A DNA stretch of 64,000 nucleotides from Callipepla californica brunnescens (lineage: Eukaryota; Chordata; Aves; Galliformes; Odontophoridae). Below are positions 14,601-28,700 of the stretch, in pieces. Each line of letters opens with the position of its first letter. Positions within the stretch are counted from its first letter, which is position 1. The stretch lies in contig JALIRH010000004.1 in assembly GCA_023055505.1 (NCBI GenBank), positions 10,163,368 to 10,227,367 of the forward strand, given 5' to 3'. The position numbers were made by a program, and so were the translations under genes. The notes beneath the pieces were generated by a model. The model saw nothing but the letters and a program-made list of their open reading frames with translations. It was not told where the DNA came from and did not search any database.

Positions 14601-14835
14601 CTGCATCTTTCTTTGATCTTATTCGGCTCTAAAGAACAAGTACTACCTTGCTTAACCTGAACTGAGGCTTCATCTTCAATTCCTCAGCAGCTGTAAAAAG
14701 AGCTGTTTGATTCAACTCTCTTTCCCATAGCCAAAATTTGTCATTTCCAGTTAAAGGGAAGGACAGTGTATTTGTTCTGTGTCAAAGTCCCTGGGACTCA
14801 GAAGACAAGATGAAATGGAAATTCTTTTCTCTCTC

Positions 14836-14858
14836 TTTTTTTTTTTTTTTTTTTTTTA
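14836..14858. repeat. Poly(T) tract, about 23 bp
   Basis: An uninterrupted T-run directly after a CT-rich stretch (tcttttctctctc). It may be the tail of an old retro-insert on the minus strand, or simple slippage. No retrocopy body was recognised beside it. Confidence 0.8.
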
Positions 14859-15760
14859 AAAGGAAACAAAAAGCAACTCTATACAACTGGTATGGACCAG
14901 TTGAGACAAGATATGTTCTTGAGAGGCTAGGTCCCCTGGCATAAAGCACAGACTGAATGTTATCAAGAAGGTACATGCCAGTCATTAGGATGCTAATTGG
15001 CTCTGACAGCGCTCTGGTGACTCAAGTGAACATCCTTGCTGTCACTACCTGGAAGCATTGCAGCAGGGAATGGCTCTAAGGAGTTTAAAGAAAATAAGTT
15101 AAGTGCAAGGAGGAGGTACAGAGAAGGGGGATGGTGCTAGCTCTCTACAGCTGTCTGAATCACATATTTAAACATGAGGAAAAATACTTCTGTCTTTCCA
15201 CACCGTGCTACTAAAAATTCCACTAAAAAATCACTTGGGGTAATTTACATTTAAATAGAATTTGCTCATGAAGTACATTATTTTGCTGGTCATGTTTACA
15301 ATTACTTTCCCTCCCTCTTCCCAGGACTCAATGACTTGTTTCCAGCATCGTATTCCCTTCCTCCCAGCCTATCCAATTAAAATACCTCCAAAAATATTAA
15401 CTAGCTAAATTTTCCCACCAACAACTCTCTCCTACTGCTCTCTATCTACCAGAGCTCTACTCCATTCTGAAAAATTCCAGTACTGAATGTTTTTCTTCAT
15501 TTGCTCAGTGGCAAGATTTGTCATTCATGTTTCCAGTGATTTAAAGCAGGGTATCAAAACTTTGCTCAATAGTCACAAAGAGTAGCAGTTTCCAGTTTTG
15601 GTTGGACAGCATTCTCATGAGACCAGGAGAGTGCCAATGGGGAGGTGCAGAACTAAGGTTTGGATTGTCAGTAAATTAAAGAGAAGGTCATCTAAATGGG
15701 GACTGCTGTAAAGTAAATGTTATTTGAACACAGTGGTTAATACTTGCAATGCAGGTGAGT

Positions 15761-15776
15761 CCTTCCTTCCTTCCTT
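15761..15776. repeat. TTCC tetranucleotide microsatellite
   Basis: Four consecutive CCTT/TTCC units, a short simple repeat. Confidence 0.8.
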
Positions 15777-15971
15777 ACATGCCACGTACATTTTCACTCT
15801 TCTAAAATAAACATGTAACAAGACACTGCCAAGATTATATGCCCAAGGAGAGGGAAAGGGAAAAAAGTATCAGGAAAACTATATCCAGCTATTGGAACTC
15901 CAGCATCTTCTCAAAATAACTCCAAAATGGAGCAGAAGGAAAGGAAAGCAAAAATAGAAATCAATCTTCAC

Positions 15972-16015
15972 CTTTCGTACTGTCACTGAAGGCATGAAGT
16001 TTCTTCTTGACAGAG
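15972..16015 (-). CDS. Possible 44-bp microexon, weak
   Basis: A long pyrimidine-rich tract ending in gcttgcttttcaag precedes 44 bp, which are followed by a good donor, AAAG|GTGAAG. Two of the three frames are open (SVKKKLHAFSDSTK or LSRRNFMPSVTVRK), so the reading frame is undecided. The size and the lack of a phase partner make this weak. No family was recognised. Confidence 0.13.
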
Positions 16016-19000
16016 CTTGAAAAGCAAGCATACAGGAATGGTGGGAGGGGAGAAAAGAGGCACAGAAGCAACAAAGCATCTGAGATTTCCACTAAACTAG
16101 CACCAGGGTGGAGAACTAAACCACAGTTCATGGTTTTATTCTGATCAACAGTCTCCAGCCAGCCTCAGCACAACCTCTCTTACTGTAGAAGAAACCACCT
16201 GAATACAGACAGAAGGATCCTGCAGAGTCAGAATTTGTGCCTCTATGCTACACACTAAACCTCACCTATAAAACACACATGACTCAAGAGTACGCACCTC
16301 CTATTGTCACTTCCAACAAGCCTCTACAACCAGCCCTGCTTTCCTTAGTAAATGGGTTTGCTGCTTCTTAAAATGGATGGATTAGTCGTGAATAAAAATG
16401 AAAAAATTACTAGGGAGAGAAGCAATACTCAATGTACCACAGTCAATAAAAGACAGAGGACAAGAGAAATATTATCTGAAGAGTTCCAAGAAGGTTAGCG
16501 TTACAAAGCAATGAAATACTGGCTTTGACACAGGAAAAAAAATCCCCCTGAATACAAATGCGTTCCACACAGTGACAAAGAAGTTATGCTTACCTCAAAG
16601 GACACTAATATACCGTAGCTCCCGAAGAAAGAGAGGAAGACAGAAAAAAGAGACAAAGCATAAACACAAAGAGAATAAGGCTGCTGAAAACTGTTTCATA
16701 TAGATTCTTCTCCATCACAAAAGATTTATACCTTTCCTTGGAAATTCAGCGTTTAGGAAAGTAGACTCAGAAGTACAACTCCAGCATAATATGCCTCTTT
16801 CCCAGTCCCCAGGGAACTATGATACTGATTTACTGGTCAAAGAAATAAATGTGCCTCAAAGTTCTATACAAGGCACTTTCGCCTTTCTGAAGTTAATCCA
16901 GCTCTAAGATAGATAAGCAAAAGGCCAGCACTAGTGGAAAAATACCACAGAATGTATTTGTGTAGATAAATGAGCTTTCTGAAGGCAATGCCCCTGTCAC
17001 GGTGGAAAAATTTTCAGTCACTAAATAGAGAGATGGAGAATTAAACCAGAAGAAACTACAGTACACAACCTGTTCCTTGGTACAAGGATATGCCTCCTGG
17101 TTAGGGACAATGCTTTACTGAAAACACCTAATAAGTTAAATTTTAAAAAAGCACATGCATTTTAGAAAGGATCCATTTGAGCAAAAGTTGACATGAACTT
17201 CTGTGCTAGTTATGTGGACCGCCACTAGAGCTGACAGAGAAATAAGCAATTCCAGGGTAGAATGCATCTCACTCTAAAGCAGTTGTCTAAAAAAGGGGTC
17301 AGATCAACTGCGTCCCAAAACATCTATTTTTCTTTACTGTCTGGAAGATGAGCCCATATAACTCAGTCAAATGCAGACAGCTAGCCTCTAGATACTTAAA
17401 TCTAATGGTGGACTCATTTCACTGAGCATCAAACTGATTGCAGCACCTAACTTAAGATTCAAATATAGACATGGGGCTTGCAAAAATGAATCCTTTCTGT
17501 GCTGAGTGGAAATTTTACTCTAGAGAATGCAAAGTCCCGAGTTTCTGCACAATCTATGATACCAATTAAAATGAATCAAGATGTAGCCTTTACAGTTGCA
17601 GAGATAGCCTTTCAAATACACAAAATGCAAATGAGAGCTACACTATATTCCTGAGTCTGCAGATTAATACAAGCAGCACTTGAGTGATGCTCAGAAGCAT
17701 GAAAAGAGCGATCAGAGGAAAATTCTCAAGACAAGAGTTTTGCTTCTTCAAAATTCTCCCTTAAGTTCACATCAGCAGGACTGTCCCTCAGCTTTTAATC
17801 CTGGGTTCGAATGCAGCTTCCAGGTGCAAAGGGAAAGATAAGCTCCAGCTTCTGTTAAAATAACTTAAAAAAAAAAAAAAAAAAAAAAAAGGTGAACAAA
17901 GCAAGTCCTAAAATATAACTTAATGATGTAGATTGCAAGTGTCCAAACCTATGACCCAGCAAAAGAGCTCACACAGCTCTCATGGGCCAGACCCCCAGCT
18001 GAAGGACCTTGCATGTCCTTTTTCCACTCTCTTAGGCTACACAGCACTTTTGGTTGGAAGCAGGTAGCAAAAGCAATCCATGCAGCCCACAGTCCCTCTC
18101 CCTGTTCACTTTTAAGGGGCTCCCAAGGGAAAAATCACAACCAGAACTGGGTCGCATTCACCAGAATACCAGCAATCCATCGCTGGTTAACACCTTCTCC
18201 TCATATTACTTAGGACAAGAAGCCTTCTGGAGGGCATGCTAGCATCTTGAAAGCATTAGCTATCTCCTTTACATAGAGATTAACTGTGCTGTGTACACAG
18301 AAGTACAGCTCTCACCAGTGCTCAGTACAATCTCTGTGTTCCTTTCCTCTTGAAGGGCTGGGCACAGTGAGCATGACATCTCTTTTGAGACAGGAGCATT
18401 TGTAAATGCAGCAGTAATTTTATCCCAGTGAGGAATATATGGAGGACCATCTCCATGTTCTGGAGTTGTACACCACTTACATATCACGAGCTGCTTGCTA
18501 TTTAGAGCTCATGAATGTTTCCGTGGTGCAAACATCAATCTCATTCAGACTGAATTGCAAACAAGAGGCAGTTTCCCTGGACCTATTTAAAATTAAATAC
18601 AGAGGGTCAATTAAAAGTAAACCAGACACTGACCACTGTCTTTGTGAAGGACAAATGGCCATGCAGACACTGCTTCATAACCCAGAAGCTGTTATAATTA
18701 TTAGAACTAAGAGATTATTCCTACCAAGGAAAGTCAAGAGGACTCCAGAAACATCTGGAATATTTGAGAAACAGGCCAATCTAAGCTTCAATTTCAAATG
18801 CCTATTACTTCCCCTGAATTTTTCTGAGCTTCCACAGAGGATTGAAAAAAAAAAAAAAAAAATAGGCTGGTACAGACATCTTCAAGTTTCTCCCTCTGAA
18901 TTCATATAAATTATGTAATTGTACTTGTAAAGGACTGCAGCAAGTGACTAGAAGAGAACTGCACAACGAACTTTAACACTAAATTTTATATAGCAGGAGA

Positions 19001-19597
19001 AGAATACATTTAAAAGCATAAGAGGCTTTTTTTCTGTCCGTAAAAGCATGAAGAAAGGAGCTAGAAGGGACTATAATTGTACACACGAAGAATTATTCAA
19101 GGACAATAGGATGTACGGCAAGTTATTTTAATGGCTGACTTCATGACAAAAGATGCCCAGGGCACAAGAATGGCTGCCATCTTAGAGAAGACAAATACTT
19201 TTAAAGATGGGGTGCTTTCTTAGCACGTATATCAGATAAACTGTACACATAGGCTGGTAGAGCAATCTATCAGGATGGGCACACAGGCATCTTCTAGAGT
19301 CAAAAGCTTATAATAATTAAATTCTTAGATCATTACAAATAAAATTATGACCACAAAAGTTAAACGCTTAGAAGTATTTTGCCAAAGTCATTTAAATGTG
19401 GACCAAAACTCTAAAAGAGTAAGAAGGAAAAAAATTCATTTTTTCCATGCTAAGATTTTCATTAAAACCTTGAAGGTACGATATATCCATTAAGATTACA
19501 ATAGAGAGGCATAGGGCATTCAGTTAATTTTAGGATAAATTGATGACTAGCACCTTTACAAACTCTCAACAGTAAGAACTTAAAACTCAGCTACATA
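16016..19597. other. No supported gene
   Basis: AT-rich sequence with A-runs at 17867-17890 and 18847-18861. An open frame of 156 codons on the plus strand (18439-18909) includes the second A-run and has no supporting signals. Confidence 0.45.
17867..17890. repeat. Poly(A) tract, 24 bp
   Basis: An uninterrupted A-run. No recognisable retrocopy lies immediately upstream. Confidence 0.85.
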
Positions 19598-20536
19598 AAA
19601 TCATAGAACTACCTGAGTTTCAAGGAATCCTTAAAGGCAATCTATCTCAACTCCCCTGCAATGAACAAGGAAACCTACACTAGATCAGAGCCCCATCCAT
19701 CCAGTCTGATGCTGAATGTCTCTGGGAACGGTGCTTCTACCACCTCTCTAGACGATCTGTTCCAGGGTCACACCACTCTTACTGCAAAAGAATGTTTTCC
19801 TCAGATCCAATCCAAATATTTTTTCCTAAACTTTGAAACAATTTCTCCTTGACCCTGCTGAAGAGTCTGTCCCATTCCTTTTTCCTTCCTCATCAACTTT
19901 AGATACTGAAAGGCTGCTATCAGATCTCTCCGAAGCCTTTTCCAGGTTTAACAGCCCCACCTCTCTCAGCCTGCCCTCACAGAGATGTTTCATCCCTTGG
20001 TACATTTTTGTGGCCCTTCTCTGGATGCTCACCAACAGGTCCATATAACTCTTGTACTGAGTACTTTACACCTGGATGTAGTGCTCCACATGAGGTCTCA
20101 CAAGGACAGAGTAGAAGGACAGGATCACCACCTTTGCCCTGCTTCTTTTGATGTAGCCCAGGACACAGATGGCTTCCTGAGTCGCAAGGGCAAATTACCG
20201 GCTCACATCCAGCTTTCCATCCACCAGTACCTCTGGGTTCTTTTTGACAGAGCTGTGCTCCATCCATACATCCTCCAGCTTGTACTAATACTAATAGCAG
20301 GGATTGAAGGTTCACCTGGGCTCACTACTCAAGCCTGTCTAGGTGTTTCTAAATAGCATCCCACTCCTCAGCTTGCTGTCATCTGCAAACTTGCTGAGGG
20401 TGCGCTTGATCCCACTGTTGATGTCATTGAAGAAGACGTTAAAGAGCACTGGTCCCAGTCCTGACCTCCAAGGGACACTATTTGTCAACAATCTCCATTT
20501 GGACACCAAACCATTGACCAGCAATCTCCAAGTATG
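19598..20536 (-). mobile_element. CR1 LINE, 5'-truncated, minus strand
   Basis: The plus strand begins with the reverse complement of the CR1 3' end (aatcatagaac). Typical CR1 3' sequence follows, including the ctcccctgcaatgaac block. Further right it enters the reverse-transcriptase region. The element therefore points left, with its 3' end at about 19598 and its 5' truncation at about 20536. About 0.94 kb is preserved. CR1 is the dominant avian LINE and is usually 5'-truncated like this. The coding part is interrupted by frameshifts and stops. Confidence 0.92.
20339..20524 (-). pseudogene. CR1 reverse-transcriptase fragment
   Basis: Inside the CR1 copy, the minus strand encodes a stretch with LGPVLFNVFFNDINSG followed by LSKFADDSKLRSG. 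The FADD motif is the catalytic core of the CR1 reverse transcriptase, and the preceding GPVLFN block is typical of the family. Only about 60 codons are open before stops, so this is a dead fragment of ORF2, not a host gene. Confidence 0.9.
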
Positions 20537-22694
20537 ATCTCACTACTGGTTTCAGGTAGGTTAAAGGAGCCAAGAGCTGATCTGCACTGGTAGCTTTGCA
20601 CTACCATCACTATAACTCCAACAGCTAAGCAGTCAGAGAGTCACCATAAGCATTTAGGAAAACACAGTCTCTCAGCTGGTCCAAATGTCACTATCCCTAG
20701 TTTAAAGGGGGATACAGGAAGGAACTGTGCAGCTCACCCTCAGACAGGCAAGAGAGCCTGCAGCGCTGCCAGGTAACAAACCCTGGCTTTGTGCGTGACA
20801 GTCTGTGCCTTGCTCAGAACTATATCCTGCTGTTCTTCCATGCCAGATGAAGAGGAATGGCACTACACAGAACAGTAGGAGAAATCCCTCAAATCTTCAT
20901 GATATACAAACCCTGAAGGAATGCACATTATAGAAAGATTTAGTTTGCTGGCATGAAATCAAACGTATAAGCCAAAGATTATTCACAAAGATCAAGACAA
21001 CCTTCAAAGAAGTCAGAAATCCAGGGGGAGGCAAAGTATTTCCAAGTAGTTTCACCTTCCCCACACAAGCCAGGGAAGCTCAGAGAGGTCGTAAATAATG
21101 GACTTTATTTTCATTCTTTGCATACACTCTTACTGGTGCAGTGCCCAGTGACATCCAGAGATGGAAGATGATAGTTGAGCCATTTCTGGATACTGAAAAA
21201 CACCTTAAAAGGAACCTTTTCTTGAAAAGGGAATGCTCGTATTCTGCAATTTAGATCCATATAATTTACTAATTACTTTACATAGTCTACAAATAAAAGA
21301 GCACTTTTAAGGAAATTGGATTTCTGAATAAATAAAAGCCTCAAGTAAACTAACAAAGAAAGGCATTTCAAGATGCACTGGCAAAATGTAGCCTATTCAA
21401 ATTAAGGTACCTATTTAAACATCAAAGTAACCATTGACAGAACTCCCCTAAAGTGGAAAGAGTCCCATTACTGACATCTTCAAAGCTAGACCAGAAGATC
21501 TTTCTCAAATACATGACCAAGCTTAAATCACAGTTGACATTTAGATGCTCAAATTAGTTGTATTGAAAGCAGACCTTTCCCACACACTCATTGTGAACAG
21601 AAGTTGTCACACTACAAGTCAGATGATGAACTGAAATGAGAAATGTGTACAGAAGCACTGCTAAGAATAAGAGGCCTATCTCAGGAGAGCTTGGCTTCTT
21701 AAGTTGATAGAACACAGCCTGATAAGGGACAGGATTGGTGCAAATAAACTAGGAGGGGGAAGAAGCAAGAAACGAAGAGCTGTTTAACCCATAGAGTGAT
21801 CCTGGTGCAGCAGTGAGATAAGATAACCCTGGACAGTTCTGTACTAGAGATCAAAAAAATGCAAGTACAGAGCAGTTGTTCTCTGCAGCAGCCTCCCAGT
21901 GTGAGAAGTGGAACACTAGAAGAAAGCAGCTAAGAAAACCAGAGAGACTGATGAAAGGGCTCCTGTCTCGTGCTCATCTTCAGCAGCAGGGAGTCTTCCC
22001 CAGGACTAAGGCTTGAAAAGTCAGGTCGTCTTTTCCAGCTCTGAGCTCATACACAGGGTCCAGTAACAGCAGCAAGAGCAAAACTGGAACCCTCTGATAT
22101 GGCAAGGCAGGGGGTACACAAAGGATTTGTTTTATTTCTAAAAAAAAGTAAACATTCGGGGTTTGTATTTTTTAATAGACACAAATAACCTCTGTTCTTC
22201 ACCAGTACTCCAGCAGGGCAGGAGAACACACAACAGGGTCAACACATATTAAGAAAAAATTATTTAGGATGCAGTGCTGAGTGGCCTGAACACTCAACAT
22301 GAGCAGCTCTCCATTCTTAATAACAGTGGAAGACTTCACAAATATTCTGCTGGAACAATCAATTCATCTCTCATCAACAAAGGGAGAGGAAACCTTCACA
22401 GCACAGCTGAAGAAATGGCATTAAATCCCAAGAGATTCAAGGAAATGAAGCAGCAGCACTCAGCACTGACCAGACAGCACTGGCTGCAAGGTTATCAGCT
22501 AATATCAAAGGATTTGCACTTTTTACAGATCAGATCAACAGGCCTCAGATTCAGCAGCCCTTTCTGCTTTATATGTGCTCAGCAACATCTAAATGGCCTG
22601 TATCTTGCAACTCTAGGAGCTATGATAGTTAACTACCACCCAGCCACACCTTTCCTTGGACATAACAAACAAAGCCCTAATAGAGCTAACCAGA

Positions 22695-22726
<32 letters not shown>

Positions 22727-25700
22727 ACATGCAGAGAAGAAGAAAACCCAGAAGTCATAAGCTTTCCATCCCATCTCACTGCCTCAGAGTCCCTCACACT
22801 CCCCTTTTGCACACAAAGCTTCCCTCTCTAGAAAACATAAAGTGACTCTTGCATACTCAGAACTCTAATGTAAAAATGAAATAGTGTGCTGATGATCCTG
22901 AAACGGATTTAATGAAGCCACTGCAATTCCACCCTTCCTTCCTTCCAACTCCACCCTCTCCTCTGATAAAGACATTTGTTTGAGTTAATAAGGAGGGGAA
23001 AAAAGGCAAGCTAAAAATAGTCCTTTTTGCCTTAAAGTTAAAACTATGAATAAACAGCCTGAAACAGGAATGCAATTAATCTACCCTCCAAGTTCCTACA
23101 CTGCTTTCTTGTTCAGTTCTTCCAAACACCTTAAGAAGGATCAAATACAGTTATTTCTGCAGAACAGCCTGCTTCCTTGCATTTTCTAAGGTAGCTGGCT
23201 CTGGAATGAGGAGAAACAGCTTATGAGACAGGATGAACCACGAATATAATAAAAGATGTTTAACTACCAGTATACTTTAGGATGCAGCAACACTGTTAGG
23301 AGTCAAAGCGAAGAAAAAAATTATGAGAAAGTGAACAAAAAAATTAGTGTTTCCTTTTCCTGTGGAATAGAAATCAAATTATCTCCTAAAATCCACCCTC
23401 CCATTAAAAAGCACTAAGAGCCGTCCCTGCCTTAGACCCAAGTCACATCTCTCTCCTACAGCAATAACTGTCAACACTGGAAGAGCGTGTGATCAGCCAT
23501 CCTTTTCACCCTAGGCTGGGAGCCAAAGCAAGGCTGGTGTGCATCTTTGCAACTCAGAGCCAAGTAGATTTCTTTACTCTGTTCCATGCATCGCATCATT
23601 AGTAAGCAGATCAAACCCCAAGGAGCATCCTCGCAACCTCAACACGTAAAGCTTTAACTTGATTTTACACCTTATTCCTTTTCCCACTTTATCACCACTG
23701 AGATTCAGGTAATGCCATAGGAGTCCTGTGTAACATCCCACCAATGCAGACCGAAGCCTCTTGGTGAAATTTCCTTTCATTTCCTCATTCCCAGCTTCCC
23801 ATAGCATGAAGCATCACAGCACACTGCCAGACATACTGCTATGGTATCTGATATGAGTTAGATTAAAAAAAAAAAAACTAAAACAAGCAAACAAACAAAA
23901 AAAAAACACCAAGAAACCAAACATCTCTGGAAGGAGAAAGAAAATGGCTTGCTTTCATCTCAGAGTTCAGAGGGAATGGTTTATAGCTGCCAATCCTATC
24001 AAGATCCTACTCATTGAAACACGAGGGATAGAATCTATTTTGAGGTAGGTTGTGCAGCTATGAAATAATCAGTCTCTGAAAAGAGTGGTGACATTTGGAA
24101 AGCAAAGGTGAAAGTCTTCCCCACAAACTCAACGTGAAGCCAACACACGAGAACAGTTGAGTTAACAGTTGATGACAGAAGGCAAAGCACTCCAATAAAG
24201 CCCCATGAACATGACCCTAAGAGCTGTTTGCACCCTCTGGTGTCACAGGCTGAAATGGAAATTTTCATGTGGGAAGATGAGATACACCTGGCACTCAGAG
24301 GGGGACAGTGGATGTCAGGATGCCATACTGACACATCAGCATCACTGACATGGTATGCAACCTTCCCTTCACTTCCCATCTATACACAGTCCTCTTTCCT
24401 CATCATGAAAAGGAAGAAAAAAAGGAAACAATCATATACAGCCTCAGCAACAAGATCATGCTTCTTTTAGAAGAGGCAAAGTTCATTTGCAGATTTACTA
24501 GACAACATCAGAGGAGAATTCAGAAATTGAGCTTCCGACTACCTTTCAATTTCTTGCAATTAAAGCACCTACTTCTGCATTGTGTTTAACCAGAAGGAAA
24601 AAGGAGTCAAACTAACCACCTCACACGTTATCAGAGTCCCCCATCACACCAATACAGACTTCATTGCTCTTGATCACAGAACAAGCAGCAGAACTTGAAA
24701 AGCTGACTTTGGATCACGGTGATCAGGAAAAATAGCACCAAAGCAAGGCACATCATGGCCTTGATCAATGTTCCTAATATGTAAAATACACATCATAGAG
24801 GACATTTACAACACTAGAAGCAGCCTTCCATTTGAGCAGTTGCATTTCCTTTGACTCTGCCTAATTTCTAACTACTTTTGATTAAACGAGTACTTCCGCT
24901 CAATATTCAATTTCAGATAATTATTCTACACTATATATGTTGCAAACCGGTTCTGTCCTTCCAAACAAACAAAAGCTCATATGGAAACTGAAGAAAAGAA
25001 TTTTCTTCTTATGTAATTCATGCATCAGCAATGTTACAGAGGCTAGTAATATACATTTGTGTTCAATTCTCTTTCCTACATCCTTTCAGAGATTGTGGGG
25101 CCTTCCTTTTAAAATGTTGCTTCCTCCTGCTGTTGTCATTATTTCCCTGAAATAAATCAGTTTTCTGAGCACAAGTACTTCCCTTTTACCCAATCAAAAA
25201 ATCTGTGCCACCTCAATACTCAGTGGTATTTAATTACACAAGTATCCTAAGCTCCCTCAAACACTTTTTTTCCGGTTCATTGAGTCCTCATGTTTATCTT
25301 AGAGCAAACACTTGCACAGGCCTAGATTTACTCTTGCCCTTCTACTTGTGCAGGTAAATTTCCCATATAAGATACAAAATCAGAGACTGCTTTGGAAATA
25401 ATCATTATGTCAGTTTCAGCAGTGAAAAACATCAAAAGAAATCACCTGAACCTGCTCTAAGTTATTGACAGAAGGGAATTATTGACCAAAAAAATCATGG
25501 ACAGTTATGCGGACATTCAGATAGCACTGGTAGGACTAGGGAAGCATTTTCTCCACAGTATTTTGTTTAGGTAAAAACGATGTTAAAAAAAAAAAAATAA
25601 TGGAGTAAAAATGTTCATTTTGTATCCAAATAGCACTGAATCAGCCAGCTCCCTTACAGCCCTGAAGAAAATTCCAGCCTCTTGTTTTAAGAGTGCATCT

Positions 25701-28700
25701 AACAACAAACTTAGGAACACTCCACTATCACGACACCCTCTCCTTTCTCCCATCACTGCCTACAACCATCAGCATATGATGTGCTTGCTTCTGGCACTTG
25801 CAACTAGCAGAGCAGTTCAACTTCCTTTGGCTAAGCAACAATTTTCTCATTTAAAAAAAGTTCTTCCTTCAGAAGCTGTTCGAGGAACAGAATATTTTAC
25901 CCAGTTCTCATCTCAGTTTGTGGATGAATAACCAGAACAACAAAAGTATATAGTCATCCGTCATCCTCATATCCCAAGCCACAGCACAAGGTGTGCAGGT
26001 AGCCAGGAAAGGTGAGTTTTTCAGTACTGAGAACCCAGTCAGCGAAGGACAAGTGTTATACGTCCATTTGACTTGAATCTGGTAAATATTTTTTTTGTGG
26101 TAGTAAAGTGAATGGACAAGTTTTAGAGAATACAGTTAATAAATCTTCACTGGGAAAAATATAGTATATAAGAGAAACTCACTGTGACTAGTGATTTTAC
26201 AGATGATAACACGCGGTGCAGTTGGAAGTAGTGTTTGATCTCCCACAGCAATAATGGCCAGCCCTTCAACGATGCCTCTGCAAGTGACAAAACAACACAT
26301 CTATGAGTAAAACAGGCATGCAGTGATGAGGAGTTATGTCAGGACCACTTTTCAACCCAAAGATTACAGCCGCCTACTTCACAATGCTCTTCCCCTCCCC
26401 TGTGCACTTCTTCAAGCACTCTTCAGTCTCAATCAAGTTTATCACTAAAATGAAACTCAAGTCACCAAATACTGATTGACTTACTGGAGAGCTCTTCTTG
26501 AATGCTTCTAATACACAATGTAAAAGCAGCTAAAGAGGTTACCTTTTCTTAAGAAAATCACACAAACTAACAAAGTGTGTGAATGCACAATGGTAAAAGA
26601 CGTCACAGCATGCCAGGCATACAGAGGAAAGTCAGGTAGAAAGGGTCTGTATAAGACCATCTGCTTTTGTCCCATGAGTATCCCAGGAAAAAAGCTCTGT
26701 TGCCCTCATGGAACAATACATAGAAAACATTCAGAAAAGAGGACAAGCTTATGTTTCTTGTTCAAGAAGGCCACAAGAAGTGACAGTGACAGCTCTTACA
26801 ATCATTCGAGTTTGCTCTGATCGATGGGGGTGGCTTATGCTGCAGATGACCACAAATAAAAGGCACCTTCCAAATGGGAATAGTCAAATTCCCTAAAACT
26901 ATGCTGCACAGGGAAAAACAACACCACCATCACACAGGGTTACAGATATACTCAAATACTTAGTAATACTCAGATGCAATATCAGTGGCTCAGTGTCACC
27001 TCCAGAAGTAGTAGTAAGGTCTGTAGCGTGGACAGATTTCTTAAAAACAAAAGTTTTTCCTCATCCACTGCAGATTTATCACAGTACAGCAGATGATGAA
27101 TTACACTACTGTTTTGTGCCACAGGGATTTTGATGTATATTAAATGTTAAGTTTGGAACTGCCGAGATTTTTTAGTTAAGCACAGTGCAGTTAGCACCCC
27201 TGCAACCTACTTAAGGTTTAAATCCAGCTCCTATAAACACACTGACATCCCTCCTGACTGCAAATTCCCCCTTCCCCCCATTTGAAAAAACATTTGGTCT
27301 ATAGACAAACTGTGGCTGGTTTGCTAATGTGACCCCTGAAACCAAATAAAACACAGAATCCTAGATCTCACCACCTCAGGTATTGAATGCCACTAACTTC
27401 CTGATGGTCTAGAAATGCAGCACAACAGAAAGCAAGCTAAATCTCTGGTATGTGCAGGAACATTGCTGTCTGACATTTCACTGCCACATAAATCAAGCAG
27501 TCCCCAAAGGAGCATCAGTAATACATTCCTTGGATGTTGCCTTATTTTGGTTTGTTTTCTGTTGTTTTCTTTTCCCTTTCCAATCTCCCTCTCCCTCTGA
27601 AGAAAAAAAGAAAAACAACCCATAAAGAATGAAGGAAGTGGATATCAAGTGTTTCTTGAGGAAAGCTGCCCGACAATTTTTAGATTACAAATATTTTTTT
27701 AAAACTTGACAAATACCAGAAGCAACATCACCTTATAAGGCAAAAGACAGCTAAAAGCTAAATCCTCATAAGCCAGAGTGACTCATAACAGCAAAGATTC
27801 TTCCTAGAAAAACAAATCCAATCATCAAGTGAGAGCAAGTTAGAAGCTGAAGTAATAAGGATACCAACAAATTTCTCTTTCCCCATTACTACTGTTGGCT
27901 GGTGTTGACTGTTCAACAAGCATGCCTTGCTACTATGAATGAGAAAACAAGCTAGACAGACTACTGATCTGGCCCAGTCTGACCATTCATCTGCATACCT
28001 AGTGAGTGTGCTACACTAAATTCACAGGCACGGGTGAACAAGATCACATCTTGCCCCCATCTTTTCATTCTATAGGAGTGCAGGAGTAAGTACAGCATGT
28101 CTCAGAAGCTTTATCTGTATTTCAATTGCATGTGCTTTAAACATAGTCCATGACCAGCTCTGCAGTTAAGGCAGAGAAGGTGCAGAAGCACAGACACAAC
28201 ACTGTCTGTCTCCAATAAGTCCATGTGGTCACATAAAACCCACTATCACTACCCCTCCATCATACCTGTTAAACAGTGTCACTGAAAACTAGGTCATGAA
28301 GGAGTACTCAGCCTCTAAACCTGATTCCTCAAAGAGGTTGCTGATGCCACCACGAGTGGTACAGTAAGGTGGTCTCAGTACGTTCCATATAAATCTACTC
28401 CTCCCATCTAGAAGACATTCAAAATCTTCCTCTGAATACATCAGTCAGTGCACATACAGTCCTTGACCTATCCAGGGCACGAGCCCAGGTGCCTGTAGTT
28501 TCAGCAAAGGTCTCAGCACCACAAGCAGAGAGACTAGGGCTTCATTTCCCTCTCAGCCAGCAATCCGCTGTATGTATGCTTCCAGGCAAGACATTTTGTC
28601 TGTCCTCATCTCCACTTTCATTCTCAGGTCGCTTTTTTTTTTTTTTTTTCCCCTCCAGGGGTAATCCAGGGATCATCTTGTGCAAAATGTTTATTTATTA

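Larger units (their letters stand above)
8685..15971. other. No supported gene; scattered simple repeats
   Basis: Mostly AT-rich unique sequence. A locally GC-richer block lies at about 12900-13160, with a 74-codon plus-strand ORF that I cannot assign. Two overlapping minus-strand frames are open at 10086-10582 (see findings). Other items are a T-run at 14836-14858 and a TTCC repeat at 15761-15776. No CR1 copy was recognised in this stretch. Confidence 0.45.

Noticed and set aside
17805..17820. GGTTCGAAT motif resembling a tRNA B box
   Set aside because: The flanking bases cannot form the T-arm stem, and no A box or acceptor stem is found at the right distance.
18439..18909. 156-codon plus-strand ORF
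   Set aside because: It runs through an A-run read as lysines, with no splice sites, family resemblance or regulatory signals.
19977..20356. Open frames of 112 and 123 codons on both strands
   Set aside because: Both are wrong-frame readings of the CR1 copy at 19.6-20.5 kb.
27560..27610. Pyrimidine tract and AG resembling a strong acceptor on the minus strand
   Set aside because: It belongs to a longer CT/GA-rich simple stretch. The frames that follow are Lys/Arg/Gln-rich low complexity with no good donor.
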